Assembly (NCBI GenBank): GCA_965279255.1
Contig: OZ257146.1
Span: 2,976,001 to 3,040,000, forward strand
Source of the DNA: CAMFLJ01 sp965279255
GTDB taxonomy: Bacteria > Actinomycetota > Acidimicrobiia > Acidimicrobiales > Acidimicrobilacustridaceae
DNA length: 64,000 bases
Direction of reading: 5' to 3'
Position numbers and translations under genes: made by a program. Below, in pieces: positions 16,930 through 24,621 of this stretch. The notes under the pieces were generated by a model, which was given only the letters and a program-made list of their open reading frames with translations, had not been told where the DNA came from and made no database searches. The number at the start of each line of letters is the position of its first letter. Position 1 is the first letter of the stretch.

Positions 16930-17059
16930 CGTTCGTGGGTGGACCGTCGAGTCAGGATCGTCGCTGGCAAGGACGCAGGACGAAGGACCTGCCTTGCCCC
17001 ATCTTCGAGGACGAGGACGCCGCCAGCGGCGGTCCTGGCCGACGAGACGTCACGAAGGT

Positions 17060-17073
17060 TCCCTGACAGGGCA
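17060..17073. promoter_or_regulatory. Palindromic site upstream of cyclophilin-like gene, right copy of inverted pair
   Basis: TCCCTGACAGGGCA, the exact reverse complement of the site at 16916-16929. It ends just before TATCTT, the apparent -10 box of the cyclophilin-like gene, so a bound protein would cover the -35/spacer region. The two copies could be operators of one regulator or the terminal inverted repeats of a 158-bp element. Confidence 0.5.
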
Positions 17074-17088
17074 CTATCTTCCGCGCCC

Positions 17089-17952
17089 ATGGCCCGCACC
17101 CCGAACCGCCGACAGAGGGAGGCCGCCCGGCAACGCAGCCAGGCCGCCGCCGCGGCCCGGCAGGCCTCGGTCCGCCGCCGGCAGCGGATCATCGCCGTGG
17201 CGATCGTGGTCGTCGTGGTGCTGAGCATCGCGGGCGCGGTCCTGGGCAGCCGCTCCACCTCGAAGAGCTCGTCCTCCACCACCACGACCTCGGGCCCGAC
17301 CCCGTCGTCGAAGCCGAACCTGCCGGCCACGGGGGTCGCCCCCGCGGCCGCGCCCATGGGCGACGCCCTCACCGGAGCGACCCCCTGCCCGGCCGACGAC
17401 GGCACCTCGCCCAGGGTCACCCTCTTCGCCGAGGCACCGCCGACCTGCATCGACCCCGCCTACTTCTACGTGGCGACGATCCGCACCACGAAGGGCGACC
17501 TCACGGTGCAGCTCAACCCGAAGCGGGCACCGGCGACGGTCAACGACTTCGTCGTGCTCTCCCGCTACCACTTCTACGACGGCCAGCCGGTCACCAGCGT
17601 GCGCTCGCGCGCCTCGTTCACCATCGGCCTGTCCTTCACCGGCGACGGCTCCGACCGGGCCCCCGGCTTCACCATCCCGGCCGAGGCGAGCGCCCAGGGC
17701 TCGGTCATGGCCACGGGCCTGTTGTCGATGGTCCCGGCCGGGACCGCGGGCGGAAGTCGGGGCGAGCTGCTGTTCGCCACGTTCGAGGAGGCGCCCGGCA
17801 TCGACCCGAGCGTGGTGACCTTCGGCGTGATGCTCTCGGGCGAGGAGACCATCGCCGCCATCGACGCACTGGCGACCCAGGACGGGCAGCCGGCGGAGGC
17901 CGTCACCATCACCTCGATCACCGTCGCGCGGACGTCAGCCATCCCCGCCTGA
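17089..17952 (+). CDS. Membrane-anchored cyclophilin-like protein (degenerate)
   Basis: 287 residues: basic N-terminus (RTPNRRQREAARQRSQ), one membrane helix (about 33-52), a Ser/Thr/Pro linker, a Cys-containing segment (GATPCPADDG, PPTCIDP), then a cyclophilin-fold domain (TIRTTKGDLTVQLNPKRAPATVNDFVVLSRYHFYDG). Active cyclophilins have FHRVI and GG-D motifs after the YDG turn. Here the FHR arginine region reads PVTSVRSRASF and the GGD motif is absent, so prolyl isomerase activity is uncertain; it may be a folding or binding module on the outer face of the membrane. ATG with TATCTT 8 nt upstream, likely leaderless. An FKBP-type gene follows 47 bp later. Confidence 0.82.
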   Translation: MARTPNRRQREAARQRSQAAAAARQASVRRRQRIIAVAIVVVVVLSIAGAVLGSRSTSKSSSSTTTTSGPTPSSKPNLPATGVAPAAAPMGDALTGATPCPADDGTSPRVTLFAEAPPTCIDPAYFYVATIRTTKGDLTVQLNPKRAPATVNDFVVLSRYHFYDGQPVTSVRSRASFTIGLSFTGDGSDRAPGFTIPAEASAQGSVMATGLLSMVPAGTAGGSRGELLFATFEEAPGIDPSVVTFGVMLSGEETIAAIDALATQDGQPAEAVTITSITVARTSAIPA

Positions 17953-17999
17953 CGACGCGATCGGGCGACGGCAGCCGCGGTTGCTAGCGTCCCGGCCCG

Positions 18000-18680
18000 A
18001 TGGGAACCCAGAAGCGCGAACGCCAGAAGGCCGGGCACCAGGCCCGCCTGAACGCCGAACGGAACGCCATGACCCGCTACCAGCGGCGTCGACGCGTCAC
18101 GATGAGCGGCCTCATCGTGCTCTTCGTCGTCGTCGCGGTCGGGCTCCTCGTGGTGTTGAGCCGCAACGGCGACTCCACCACGACCGCCGCCACCACCACC
18201 TCGACCTCCACGACGGCCACCACCGCCCCGGCGCTCGAGTCCGCGCTCGGCAAGCCGTGCGTGGCGTTCGACGACACCCTCCCCGAGGGCGCCCCCGAGG
18301 TGCCGATCCCCGTCGGCACGCCGCCGACCGAGCTCACGACCGAGGACCTCGTCGTCGGCTCCGGCACCCCCGTGGCCCTGGGCGACTCGATCACCGTGAA
18401 CTACATCGGCGTCTCGTGCTCGACCGGCAAGATCTTCGACTCGTCCTACAGCCGGGGCACCCCCGCCACGTTCCCCCTGGAGGAGGGCGGGCTGATCGAG
18501 GGCTGGACCCAGGGCATCCCCGGCATGATGCCCGGCGGTCGCCGAGTGCTCGTCATCCCGCCGGACCTCGGGTACGGCTCCACCGGCAACAGCCGGATCG
18601 CCCCCGACGAGACGCTGGTGTTCGTGGTCGACGTGGTCTCCGCCGAGCCCGGCACCACCACCACGACCGCCGCTCCCTGA
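18000..18680 (+). CDS. Membrane-anchored FKBP-type peptidyl-prolyl isomerase
   Basis: 226 residues: basic N-terminus, one membrane helix (about 37-57), Thr/Ser-rich linker, then an FKBP domain (about 100-215). FKBP hallmarks are present: SITVNYIGVSCSTGKIFDSSY, a FPLEEGGLIEGWTQGIPGM stretch equivalent to F-x-VIxGWxxGL, GGRRVLVIPPDLGYGS, and a final strand LVFVVDVVSAE. It probably folds secreted proteins outside the membrane. A Cys sits at SCSTG. ATG at 18000; TAGCGT lies 9 nt upstream. With the cyclophilin-like gene it forms a tandem of two isomerase folds with the same anchor-linker design. Confidence 0.92.
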   Translation: MGTQKRERQKAGHQARLNAERNAMTRYQRRRRVTMSGLIVLFVVVAVGLLVVLSRNGDSTTTAATTTSTSTTATTAPALESALGKPCVAFDDTLPEGAPEVPIPVGTPPTELTTEDLVVGSGTPVALGDSITVNYIGVSCSTGKIFDSSYSRGTPATFPLEEGGLIEGWTQGIPGMMPGGRRVLVIPPDLGYGSTGNSRIAPDETLVFVVDVVSAEPGTTTTTAAP

Positions 18681-18685
18681 CCCCC

Positions 18686-18703
18686 CGCCGGCCCGTGCCG
18701 GCG
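18686..18703. terminator. Hairpin between convergent genes
   Basis: CGCCGGC-ccgt-GCCGGCG, a perfect 7-bp stem with a 4-nt loop in the 36-bp gap between the FKBP gene and the convergent S51-like gene. No U-tract; probably a bidirectional terminator. Confidence 0.5.
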
Positions 18704-18716
18704 ACAGCAGGTCGCC

Positions 18717-19397
18717 TCAGCCGCGGGTGGCCGGCTCCGGGATGTCGGTGAGCCCGGCGGAGCGGCCGCCACGGTGGACGATCGGCTGACCGACCCCTGC
18801 GGTGCGCCAGGTGCCGTCGGGATCACGGATGACGGCCGTGCGCTCGGGCAGCTCGACCAACACGACGTCGGCCGGGGCCAGCTCGACGGTGCGCCGCACC
18901 TTGTCCGGCGACCAGAGGTTGGCGCGCGCCACCACTGCGAGCTTCGGGATGACGCCGAGCCCGATGGTGAAGGCCCCGCCGCGGGTGTCGACCATGGGGT
19001 CACACAGGACGTCGGCGCCGGCGCCGCTGCCGACGAGTGCGGCGCCGCCCTCCCATGCGCCCCAGAGGGCGTCGAGCACCGGCGTGTCCTTCAGCACCGA
19101 GCGGAGGTGCATCGGCGAGGTGCCGGTCAGGTAGATCAGCTTGGCCTCGGCGAGAGCCTGCACGTGCTCCTCCACCAGGGCGTCGAGCCGCGTGTAGACG
19201 GGGACCTCCCGCAGGCCGACGCCCATCCCGCCGAACCACTCACGGGCGGTGGCGACGACCTTGCCCGGATTCTCGTAGGCCGAGCCGGTGGCCAGGAGGG
19301 CCACCTCGTCGGCGCCGACCGCAGCCAGCAGCTCGGCGTCGAAGTCGCAGCCGGGGGTGAACTCGTCGCCACCGACCAGGGCGAGGGGGCCGCTCAC
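18717..19397 (-). CDS. Peptidase S51/cyanophycinase-like protein lacking the usual nucleophile
   Basis: 226 residues with the class-I amidotransferase-like layout of family S51: LALVGGDEFTPGCDFD at the start, LLATGSAYENPGKV, LIYLTGTSPMHLRSVL, then ALVGSGAGADVLCD, which aligns with the GTSAGA nucleophile elbow of cyanophycinase and dipeptidase E. In the simplest alignment the catalytic Ser is Gly, although the preceding position is Ser, so activity cannot be assumed. The GTG overlaps the stop of the upstream methyltransferase-like gene by 4 nt (GTGA), indicating coupled expression. Substrate unknown. Confidence 0.7.
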   Translation of the reverse strand: MSGPLALVGGDEFTPGCDFDAELLAAVGADEVALLATGSAYENPGKVVATAREWFGGMGVGLREVPVYTRLDALVEEHVQALAEAKLIYLTGTSPMHLRSVLKDTPVLDALWGAWEGGAALVGSGAGADVLCDPMVDTRGGAFTIGLGVIPKLAVVARANLWSPDKVRRTVELAPADVVLVELPERTAVIRDPDGTWRTAGVGQPIVHRGGRSAGLTDIPEPATRG

Positions 19398-19942
19398 GTC
19401 GTCGCCTCCACCGGGAGGGGGCCGCTCGACTCCGGGACGGCGACGCGCAGGGCGTGGACCTCCACCGCAGTGCGGAGGGAGGAGACGGCGGTGGGCATGG
19501 TGAACCTCTCGATGTCGTCGAGGGAGAAGGTCGTGGAGCGGACCGAGGCGGTGATGTCGCGACCGACGTGGAAGCCCGCGACCCAGGGGGTGCGGGCCCA
19601 CATGGTGTCGGCGACGAGGGCGAGCAGGCCGGTGCGCCCGTCGGGCTCGACGAGCAGCAGGCGCCCGTCGGGCACCACCAACCGGTCGATGCCCCGGAGG
19701 GCGGCGACCACATCGGGGAACCGGATGAGCTGGCCGACGCTCACGGCGGTGTCGTAGGCGGGGACGACGTGGCGCTCGACCGAGGCCCGGGCGACCTCGG
19801 CACGGGCCTCGGGGCGGTCGAGGTCGAGGACCCGGCCGCCGGCGCGTGCCAGCAGGTGCAGGCGACGACGGCCCAGCTCGGCCTCGACCCGGGCCGGGAA
19901 CCGGCGGGGCCGATCGACGACGAGGGGAAGAGGGCTGACCAC
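19394..19942 (-). CDS. Methyltransferase-like protein
   Basis: 182 residues resembling the core of a class-I SAM-dependent methyltransferase: RVLDLDRPEARAEVA in the place of motif I (lacking the usual GxGxG), VGQLIRFPDVVAALRGIDRLVVPDGRLLLVEPDGR as the motif III/post region typical of the UbiE/Methyltransf_11 group, then a C-terminal strand pair. The missing glycine loop means SAM binding is uncertain. GTG at 19942 is selected because TAGCGT lies 7 nt upstream; a GTG at 19951 lies within that spacer. Coupled to the S51-like gene. Confidence 0.65.
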   Translation of the reverse strand: MVSPLPLVVDRPRRFPARVEAELGRRRLHLLARAGGRVLDLDRPEARAEVARASVERHVVPAYDTAVSVGQLIRFPDVVAALRGIDRLVVPDGRLLLVEPDGRTGLLALVADTMWARTPWVAGFHVGRDITASVRSTTFSLDDIERFTMPTAVSSLRTAVEVHALRVAVPESSGPLPVEATT

Positions 19943-20006
19943 GGCGGTCACGCTAGTTCGACGGGCGGCGGGCCCCTGCCGCCCCGGAACGGCTGGCACC
20001 GTAAGC

Positions 20007-20034
20007 TACCGGTCGGTAATATGGCGGACCGCCA
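20007..20034 (+). promoter_or_regulatory. Operator and promoter of hydroxybutyryl-CoA dehydrogenase gene
   Basis: TACCG-GT-CGGTA (20007-20018) is a perfect inverted repeat whose right arm overlaps TAATAT (20017-20022), the likely -10 box. A second palindrome TGGCGG-A-CCGCCA (20022-20034) covers the predicted transcription start. Close relatives of the first site lie before the mutase, thiolase and ccr genes. The layout is that of a repressor operator. Confidence 0.6.
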
Positions 20035-20064
20035 AAGGTCAGGACGACGTCGGAGGGACGGGAC

Positions 20065-20919
20065 ATGGGGATCGAACGCATCGGGGTCGTGGGCTCCGGG
20101 ATCATGGGATCGGGCATCGCCGAGGTCGCCGCCACCACCGGGCACGAGGTCGTGCTGCGGTCCCGCAAGCTCGAGACGGCACAGGCCATGCGCGCCAGCC
20201 TCGAGAAGTCGCTGGCCCGCCAGGTCGAGAAGGGCCGCCGGGAGCAGGCCGACGCCGAGGCCGCGCTGGCCCGCGTCACGGCCACCGCCGAGCTCTCCGA
20301 CCTCGCCGGTTGCGACCTGGTCATCGAGTCCGTCGTCGAGGACCTCGACGTCAAGAAGCAGCTGTTCGCCGAGCTCGACGGGATCGTGGGTGAGGGCGCC
20401 ATCCTCGCCACCAACACCTCCACCCTCCCGGTCGTGGAGATGGCCGTCGTCACCGGTCGCCCCGACCGCGTCTGCGGCGTGCACTTCTTCAACCCGGCGC
20501 CGGCCATGAGCCTCGTAGAGATCGTCCGGCCGCTCACCGCCTCCGACGAGACCATCGCCGCCGTCACCGCCTTCGCCGCCGCCTGCGGCAAGTCCCCTGT
20601 CGAGGTCGCCGACCGCGCCGGCTTCATCGTGAACGCGCTGCTCTTCCCGTACCTCAACAACGCGGTCCGGATGCTCGAGAACGGCGTCGCCTCCCGCGAC
20701 GCCATCGACACCGCCATGAAGGGCGGCTGCAACTTCCCGATGGGCCCGTTGGCGCTGCTCGACCTGGTCGGGCTCGACACCTCGGTCGCCATCCTCGACG
20801 CGCTGTACGACGAGTTCCGCGACCCGAACTACGCCCCGGTCCCCCGCCTGCGGCGCATGGTCTCGGCCGGGCAGCTCGGCCGGAAGTCGGGCCTCGGTTT
20901 CTACGACTACGCCAAGTGA
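20065..20919 (+). CDS. 3-hydroxybutyryl-CoA dehydrogenase
   Basis: 284-residue NAD(P)-dependent dehydrogenase interconverting acetoacetyl-CoA and 3-hydroxybutyryl-CoA. GVVGSGIMGSGIAEV (residues 7-21) is the dinucleotide fold; LVIESVVEDLDVKK is the conserved ExxxE region; ATNTSTLPV and HFFNPAPAM carry the catalytic Ser/Asn and His; NFPMGPLALLDLVGLD starts the C-terminal dimer domain. ATG with CGGAGGGACGGG upstream. With thiolase (55799-56980) and Ccr (57938-59278) it would turn acetyl-CoA into butyryl/ethylmalonyl-CoA. The shared upstream palindrome supports this grouping over a pure beta-oxidation role. Confidence 0.93.
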   Translation: MGIERIGVVGSGIMGSGIAEVAATTGHEVVLRSRKLETAQAMRASLEKSLARQVEKGRREQADAEAALARVTATAELSDLAGCDLVIESVVEDLDVKKQLFAELDGIVGEGAILATNTSTLPVVEMAVVTGRPDRVCGVHFFNPAPAMSLVEIVRPLTASDETIAAVTAFAAACGKSPVEVADRAGFIVNALLFPYLNNAVRMLENGVASRDAIDTAMKGGCNFPMGPLALLDLVGLDTSVAILDALYDEFRDPNYAPVPRLRRMVSAGQLGRKSGLGFYDYAK

Positions 20920-20937
20920 GCCGATAGAACGGGCTGC

Positions 20938-21609
20938 GTGCCTCCCGAGCCCTCACCCACCGACTGGCAGTTCCCTGCGGCAGGCACGGCCGACGACCAC
21001 GGCCTGGTCGGCATCGGCGCCGACCTCGAGCCCGGCACGCTCATCAACGCCTACCGCAACGGCCTCTTCCCCATGCCGCTCTCGGGCCGACGCCCGATCG
21101 GCTGGTGGTCGCCCGACCCTCGCGGGATCCTCCCGCTCGACGGCCTGAAGGTGTCGCGATCGCTGCGGCAGTCGGCGCGGCGCTACGAGGTGCGGTTCGA
21201 CCACGCCTTCGACGACGTCGTTGGCGCCTGCGCCGACCCCCGCCGCGACGGCGGATGGATCACCAGCGACATCCGGGCGGCGTTCGGCCGCCTGCACGAG
21301 ATGGGATGGGCCCACTCGGTCGAGAGCTGGGACCTCGAGACCGGCGAGCTCGCGGGAGGCCTGTACGGCGTGAAGGTCGAGGGCCTCTTCGCCGGCGAGT
21401 CGATGTTCCACCGCGGCCGCGACGCCTCGAAGGTGGCGCTGATGGGGCTGGTCGAGCGGCTGCAGGCCATCGGTGCCGTGCTCCTCGACGTGCAGTGGCT
21501 CACGCCGCACCTCGAGTCACTCGGGGCGGTCGAGGTCCCCCGGGAGCGCTACCTGGAGCTGCTTCAGGCGGCCCTGGGCACCCCGACCGGCCCGTTCTCC
21601 GGCCCATGA
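20938..21609 (+). CDS. aat: Leucyl/phenylalanyl-tRNA-protein transferase
   Basis: Adds Leu or Phe from aminoacyl-tRNA to N-terminal Arg/Lys of proteins, making N-degrons for ClpS/ClpAP(C). 223 residues. Family motifs: GLVGIGADLEPGTLINAYRNGLFPM near the start, WWSPDPRGILPL, then HSVESWDLETGELAGGLYGV and GESMFHRGRDASKVAL, and DVQWLTPHLESLGAVEVPR at the end. GTG start with TAGAAC 7 nt upstream. It lies 18 bp after the dehydrogenase gene but has its own promoter box. Confidence 0.96.
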   Translation: MPPEPSPTDWQFPAAGTADDHGLVGIGADLEPGTLINAYRNGLFPMPLSGRRPIGWWSPDPRGILPLDGLKVSRSLRQSARRYEVRFDHAFDDVVGACADPRRDGGWITSDIRAAFGRLHEMGWAHSVESWDLETGELAGGLYGVKVEGLFAGESMFHRGRDASKVALMGLVERLQAIGAVLLDVQWLTPHLESLGAVEVPRERYLELLQAALGTPTGPFSGP

Positions 21610-21659
21610 CGCGTGCCCGTGACCTCCCCCATCGCCCCGGTCACGGCCCGGCGCCTGGT

Positions 21660-21671
21660 TACCGATCGGTC
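21660..21671 (+). promoter_or_regulatory. Operator-like palindrome upstream of MeaA-type mutase gene
   Basis: TACCG-AT-CGGTC; its 10-bp core ACCGATCGGT (21661-21670) is a perfect palindrome. It lies 43 bp before the start codon. Written as 14 bases, TTACCGATCGGTCA, it differs at one position from the ccr site at 57906-57919. Confidence 0.6.
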
Positions 21672-21713
21672 ATCGTCGTGACAGCAGCACCGATGCTGGG
21701 GAACGATTGACCC

Positions 21714-23693
21714 ATGGACGCGCCCCAGTCGACCCCCGCCATCCACGAACGCGACCGTCCGTGGATGATGCGGACCTACTCCGGCCACTCCACCGCACGG
21801 GCCTCGAACGAGCTCTACCGCACCAACCTGGCGAAGGGTCAGACCGGCCTGTCGGTGGCCTTCGACCTGCCCACCCAGACCGGCTACGACGCCGACGACC
21901 CCCGGGCGCGCGGCGAGGTCGGCAAGGTCGGCGTGCCCGTCGCCCACCTGGGCCACATGCGCCAGCTGCTCGACCAGATCCCCGTCGGCGAGATGAACAC
22001 GTCGATGACGATCAACGCCCCGGCGGCCTGGATGCTCGGCCTCTATGTGGCCCATGCCCAGGAGATGGGCGTGCCCACCGAGGCGCTCCGGGGCACGACG
22101 CAGAACGACATCGTGAAGGAGTACCTGTCCCGGGGCACGTACATCTTCCCGCCCGAGCCCTCGAAGCGGCTGATCGTCGACATGATCGCCTTCTGCTCCG
22201 AGCACATCCCGGCGTGGAACCCGATGAACGTCTGCAGCTACCACCTGCAGGAGGCCGGGGCCACGCCCGTCCAGGAGATCGCCTACTCGCTGGCGACCGC
22301 CATCGACGTGCTCGACGCCGTCCGCGACTCGGGGCAGGTCGCCCCCGAGCGCATGCCCGCCGTCGTCGCCTCGATCTCGTTCTTCGTGAACGCCGGCATC
22401 CGCTTCGTCGAGGAGGTGTGCAAGATGCGCGCCTTCACCCGCATGTGGGACGACATCACCCTCGAGCGCTACGGCGTCACCGACCCCAAGGCCCGCCGGT
22501 TCCGCTACGGCGTGCAGGTGAACTCCCTCGGCCTCACCGAGGCCCAGCCCGAGAACAACGTGCAGCGCATCGTGCTCGAGATGCTCGGCGTCACCCTGTC
22601 CAAGGACGCCCGAGCCCGCTCGATCCAGCTGCCCGCCTGGAACGAGGCCCTCGGCCTCCCCCACCCGTGGGACCAGCAGTGGTCGCTGCGGATGCAGCAG
22701 GTGCTCGCCTTCGAGTCCGACCTGCTCGAGTACGACGACATCTTCGCCGGCTCCCACGTGATCGAGGCCCGCACCGCGGAGCTGATCGAGGCGTCGAAGG
22801 CCGAGCTCGACGAGGTCCTCGCCATGGGCGGCGCCTTCGCCGCCGTCGAGGAGCTGAAGGGGCGCCTGGTCACCTCGAACACCGACCGGGTGCGCCGCAT
22901 CGAGACCGGCGAGCAGGTCGTGGTCGGGGTGAACCGCTTCACCGAGACCGCCAGCTCCCCGCTCGACGGCGACGAGTCGATCCTGAAGGTCGACCCCGCG
23001 GTGGAGGCCCAGACCATCGGCGAGCTGCACGAGTGGCGGGCCGAGCGCGACGCCGACGCCGTGGCCCGCGCCCTCGACGAGCTGCGCCGCGTGGCCGTCT
23101 CCGGCGAGAACGTGATGCCGGCCACCATCGCCCTCGCCCACGCGGGCGGCACCACGGGCGAGTGGGCCGGGGCCCTGCGCGAGGTCTTCGGCGAGTACCG
23201 CGCTCCCACCGGGGTCGCCGCCGCCGTCGGTGTCGGCACCCTCCCCTCCGACCTGCGGGCCGTCGCCGACAGGGTGCGCTCCATGGCCGGGGGCCCGCCC
23301 CGCCTGCTGGTCGGCAAGCCCGGGCTCGACGGCCACTCGAACGGGGCCGAGCAGATCGCCGTGGCCGCCCGCGACGCGGGCATGGAGGTCATCTACCAGG
23401 GCATCCGCCTGACCCCGGAGCAGATCGCCGCGGTGGCCCGCGACGAGGACGTCGACGTGATCGGCCTGTCGATCCTGTCGGGCAGCCACCTCGAGCTCGT
23501 GCCCGACGTCGTCGCCCGCCTCCGGGCCGAAGGTGTCGATGCGCCCGTCGTGGTCGGCGGCATCATCCCCGAGGCCGACCGGCCCACGCTGCTGGCCGCG
23601 GGGGTGGCCCGCGTCTACACGCCGAAGGACTTCGAGCTCGGCCGCATCATGGGTGACATCGCCGATCTCGTCGCCGCCGACCGGGCGCGATGA
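21714..23693 (+). CDS. meaA: Ethylmalonyl-CoA mutase, MeaA type (B12-dependent)
   Basis: 659-residue single-chain acyl-CoA mutase: TIM-barrel substrate domain (about 1-500) and C-terminal cobalamin domain (about 525-655) with GLDGHSNGAEQIA, the D-x-H-x-x-G base-off motif, plus GLSILSGSH and VVVGGIIPEAD. N-terminal RTYSGHSTARASNELYR and the single-subunit length resemble MeaA proteins more than the two-subunit methylmalonyl-CoA mutase. Likely reaction: (2R)-ethylmalonyl-CoA to methylsuccinyl-CoA in the ethylmalonyl-CoA pathway; methylmalonyl-CoA mutase activity remains possible. Its operator-like site matches that of ccr at 13 of 14 positions, which links the two genes 36 kb apart. The ATG has GGGGA 13 nt upstream, not an ideal spacing. 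Confidence 0.88.
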   Translation: MDAPQSTPAIHERDRPWMMRTYSGHSTARASNELYRTNLAKGQTGLSVAFDLPTQTGYDADDPRARGEVGKVGVPVAHLGHMRQLLDQIPVGEMNTSMTINAPAAWMLGLYVAHAQEMGVPTEALRGTTQNDIVKEYLSRGTYIFPPEPSKRLIVDMIAFCSEHIPAWNPMNVCSYHLQEAGATPVQEIAYSLATAIDVLDAVRDSGQVAPERMPAVVASISFFVNAGIRFVEEVCKMRAFTRMWDDITLERYGVTDPKARRFRYGVQVNSLGLTEAQPENNVQRIVLEMLGVTLSKDARARSIQLPAWNEALGLPHPWDQQWSLRMQQVLAFESDLLEYDDIFAGSHVIEARTAELIEASKAELDEVLAMGGAFAAVEELKGRLVTSNTDRVRRIETGEQVVVGVNRFTETASSPLDGDESILKVDPAVEAQTIGELHEWRAERDADAVARALDELRRVAVSGENVMPATIALAHAGGTTGEWAGALREVFGEYRAPTGVAAAVGVGTLPSDLRAVADRVRSMAGGPPRLLVGKPGLDGHSNGAEQIAVAARDAGMEVIYQGIRLTPEQIAAVARDEDVDVIGLSILSGSHLELVPDVVARLRAEGVDAPVVVGGIIPEADRPTLLAAGVARVYTPKDFELGRIMGDIADLVAADRAR

Positions 23694-24565
23694 ACGGCGA
23701 CCGGGCCGGGAGCCACCGGCCCGACGAACCGCTAAACCGAGGCCGCCGAACGGCCGACGCTGAGTACGTGAGCTCTGCCGCCCACAAGCCGACCGATCCG
23801 GTCGGCCCGGTCTCCATCGCCCTCGTGGCCGTCACGATCGCCTCGTGTGTCGCGCTCGCGCTCGGGGCACCGCTGCTCCTGCTGAGCATCCCGTGCGCGT
23901 GCGTCGTCTCACTGACCGGCATCGGCCTGCACACGCTGCGCCGGGCGCGGGAGGCCGAGAAGATGGCGGCGATCCGCACCGACCTCATCGCCACGCTCCA
24001 GCACGACCTCCACAACGAGTCCGAGGCCCGCCAGAACGCCGAGTCCCGCCTGGCCTGGCGCTCCCGCCTCGGCTCGCTGCGGCGCACCCGGCAGGGCGGC
24101 ACCATGCTCGATCCCGAGAGCGGGTTCCTGCTCGAGGGCTGGCTGACCACCGCGGTCGAGAGCCGCATCGCCTCCGGGCGCCGTCGGCTCACCCCGGTGG
24201 CCGTCGTGATGCTGGAAGCCCTCGAGTACGTCGAGATCGACGACCCGCGCGACGTCGACGCCGGCAGGATCGCCGAGCTGCTCCGGGCCACCGTCCGCGA
24301 GGCCGACGGCACGTTCCGCCTCGACGAGGGCGGCTACGCCGTGGTGCTCGAGGACACCGACGACATGGGCGCGCTGCTGGTCACCAAGCGCTTCGGCGAG
24401 GCGGTGGAGGCCATGGCTCCCGGCGCCGTCGTGCGCGCCGGCGTGGCCTGCTACCCGGCCCACGGCATGACGGCCCGCGAGGTGCTCGACCGGTCCGACG
24501 AGGCGCTCGAGCAGGCCCGCCGCTGGCGTCAGCACCGCATCGAGGTCGCTCCCGCCGAGCACTGA
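23690..24565 (+). CDS. Membrane protein with degenerate GGDEF-like domain
   Basis: 291 residues. Two adjacent hydrophobic segments (about 43-80), a short coiled coil (REAEKMAAIRTDLIATLQHDLHNESEARQ), then a C-terminal domain with GGDEF-family spacing: LDPESGFLLEGWLTTAV, VAVVMLEALEYVEI, FRLDEGGYAVVLEDTDD in place of the GG(D/E)EF hairpin, and VRAGVACYPAHGMTAREVLDRSDEALEQA, the usual end. The catalytic GGDEF reads EGGYA, so it is probably not a cyclase; it may bind a nucleotide or relay a signal. The ATG at 23690 overlaps the mutase stop by 4 nt; a GTG at 23768 is an alternative. A signalling protein coupled to a metabolic mutase is unusual. Confidence 0.7.
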   Translation: MNGDRAGSHRPDEPLNRGRRTADAEYVSSAAHKPTDPVGPVSIALVAVTIASCVALALGAPLLLLSIPCACVVSLTGIGLHTLRRAREAEKMAAIRTDLIATLQHDLHNESEARQNAESRLAWRSRLGSLRRTRQGGTMLDPESGFLLEGWLTTAVESRIASGRRRLTPVAVVMLEALEYVEIDDPRDVDAGRIAELLRATVREADGTFRLDEGGYAVVLEDTDDMGALLVTKRFGEAVEAMAPGAVVRAGVACYPAHGMTAREVLDRSDEALEQARRWRQHRIEVAPAEH

Positions 24566-24621
24566 CGGGCAGGGGCGGCGGTAACGTCGCCCGCCGAAGC
24601 ACGTCGACCGAGGGGGGACCG

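Noticed and set aside
21564..23489. 641-codon open frame on the minus strand, antisense to the mutase gene
   Set aside because: Shadow frame: in DNA with GC-rich third positions the opposite strand stays open. It has Gly/His/Asp-rich nonsense composition and the plus-strand mutase is unmistakable.
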